From Incurvaria masculella (Eukaryota; Arthropoda; Insecta; Lepidoptera; Incurvariidae): a DNA stretch of 64,000 nucleotides. The translations under genes were made by a program, and so were the position numbers. The stretch lies in assembly GCA_946894095.1 (NCBI GenBank), contig OX335647.2, forward strand, positions 24,074,001 through 24,138,000, in the 5' to 3' direction. The notes beneath the pieces were generated by a model. That model was not told where the DNA came from. It saw nothing but the letters and a program-made list of their open reading frames with translations, and ran no database searches. Of the stretch, positions 63,101 through 64,000 are shown one piece after another. Every line of letters starts with the position of its first letter. The first letter of the stretch is position 1.

Positions 63101-63430
63101 TTTTTAGTTCCCCCCTTTTTTGAGACTAACCATGTATTTTTTCCTTGTTTCCCAGGAGTCGTTATTACATCCCTCTTATTTCCTACTAATAGCACATACG
63201 AAACTCAGATAGGTAAAATTTGTTCACGCAAAGTTTTTTAATAAATTGACCACTTGGAGGGTCTTCGGCCTCGCACGAGGCTATAAGAAAATGTCGGTGC
63301 CTTACTGCGCTCGGCGGGCCGCCTCCTGAAGTTCGGAAGATCACGCGGCCATGGTTATGGCGTCACGAAGTCGCGGCAAGCCACCAGGACGCCCTCAGCG
63401 AGGGATAAAAAACTTGAGAAAATAAAACTG

Positions 63431-64000
63431 TGAGAGCTCACATTATACGTTTATTCGCTCCAACATCGGAAACGGAAGAGAGGCATAGATTATAAAATTT
63501 TCAGTATTACCAGTTATAATGTTGCCAGTACGAAAACAATGAATTGTCCATAACTCCCCCCTTGAAAGGACATCTTTCAACATCTCAGAAACTCTAAAAT
63601 CTGAATAAAGTATCAACGACACATCGTAGACATACATTTTTGACAATGGCAAAATCCTGAAATTTAATGACCTTGACTTTAAATATTTATAAAAATATTA
63701 TCTCACAATCTACACAAAATAACCCAATAATTACTTACACAGAATTAAGAGCAGAATAGTTTGTAAGACATAACATAGATTTTTAAACAATAGTTAGGCA
63801 TTGAAATTAAGTTAATTTGAAGAAGGAAACATGCATGATAGCTACAAGCTATACATATCATAGTATAGCGAGAACACATTATACAACCAAATTACTAAAG
63901 AATGCAAGAGGTCTATTTTTTAACATATAGGTTCGACACTTTACCAACTTACAGAAACACGACATAATAATTTTGGTGGGAATAATGCAGTCAAGCACAA
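63431..64000. other. unassigned 3' flank
   Basis: AT-rich DNA after the LINE. No gene or recognised repeat; the minus-strand frame at 63443-63652 has no support. Confidence 0.4.

Larger units (their letters stand above)
57600..63430 (+). mobile_element. I-group LINE, apparently full length and intact
   Basis: About 5.8 kb: a 5' UTR of roughly 200 bp, ORF1 (57814-59445), ORF2 (59396-63100) and a 3' UTR with a GC-rich segment (63250-63400) that ends near 'gagaaaataaaact'. Both ORFs are open. ORF2 has an RNase H domain, which among LINEs points to the I/LOA-type groups. The exact 5' end and any target duplication could not be fixed. Confidence 0.8.

Noticed and set aside
1..64000. CRISPR arrays, tRNA or rRNA genes
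   Set aside because: The tandem repeats are exon duplications, telomeric units or microsatellites; the tRNA- and 5S-like text lies in SINE heads with A-tailed bodies, not in complete RNA genes.

Overview
The window looks like nuclear DNA of a lepidopteran insect (probably a moth). The case rests on spliced genes with GT/AG introns, TTAGG-type telomeric repeats inside dispersed elements, and several repeat families that I associate with Lepidoptera: a Lep1-like Helitron, the CCGACTTC foldback repeat, tRNA/5S-headed SINEs, and jockey, CR1 and I-group LINEs. There is no bacterial or viral gene layout. Most of the 64 kb is transposon-derived and lies in introns.

Layout. (1) 2117-19036, plus strand: four exons of a C-terminal-motor kinesin-14 (Ncd-like), from the P-loop exon to the stop; the stalk and early motor exons must lie left of the window. 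The third quarter of the motor exon 7582-7827 is followed by a seven-copy tandem array of a 197-bp exon/intron piece. A very young Ty3/gypsy-type LTR element (8289-12592, identical LTRs, intact gag-pol) interrupts copy 4. (2) 45336-19885, minus strand, convergent with the kinesin: I assembled seven exons with compatible phases into a complete 364-residue CW zinc finger + PWWP protein (ZCWPW1-like). Its introns hold nested LINEs, MITEs and SINEs. The exon carrying the first half of the PWWP domain is followed by an in-frame 159-bp tandem array in which five copies keep the splice donor. (3) 47.3-57 kb: two candidate 5' exons on the plus strand (47776-47904, perhaps with 50819-50965; and 55810-56157 behind a TATA box) among many foldback repeats. 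(4) 57600-63430: an apparently full-length I-group LINE with two intact overlapping ORFs.

How it fits together. The two recognisable host genes are both plausibly germline/meiotic: Ncd-type kinesins build meiotic spindles, and ZCWPW1 proteins in vertebrates read H3K4me3/H3K36me3 at recombination sites. They end about 850 bp apart, tail to tail. Both show the same odd event, a tandem amplification of the 3' part of an exon plus about 30 nt of the next intron, so that each copy carries a splice donor. In the kinesin the unit (197 bp) breaks the frame. In the PWWP gene the unit (159 bp) keeps it, so alternative donor use could add 53-residue blocks.

Other points of interest are a hammerhead-ribozyme-like core inside a perfect 57-bp inverted repeat (37494-37644), telomeric TTAGG tracts in the loops of foldback elements, a SINE with a 5S rRNA-like head, and a four-layer nest of transposons at 20.9-28 kb. 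Protein identities come from motif recognition only; no search was run.
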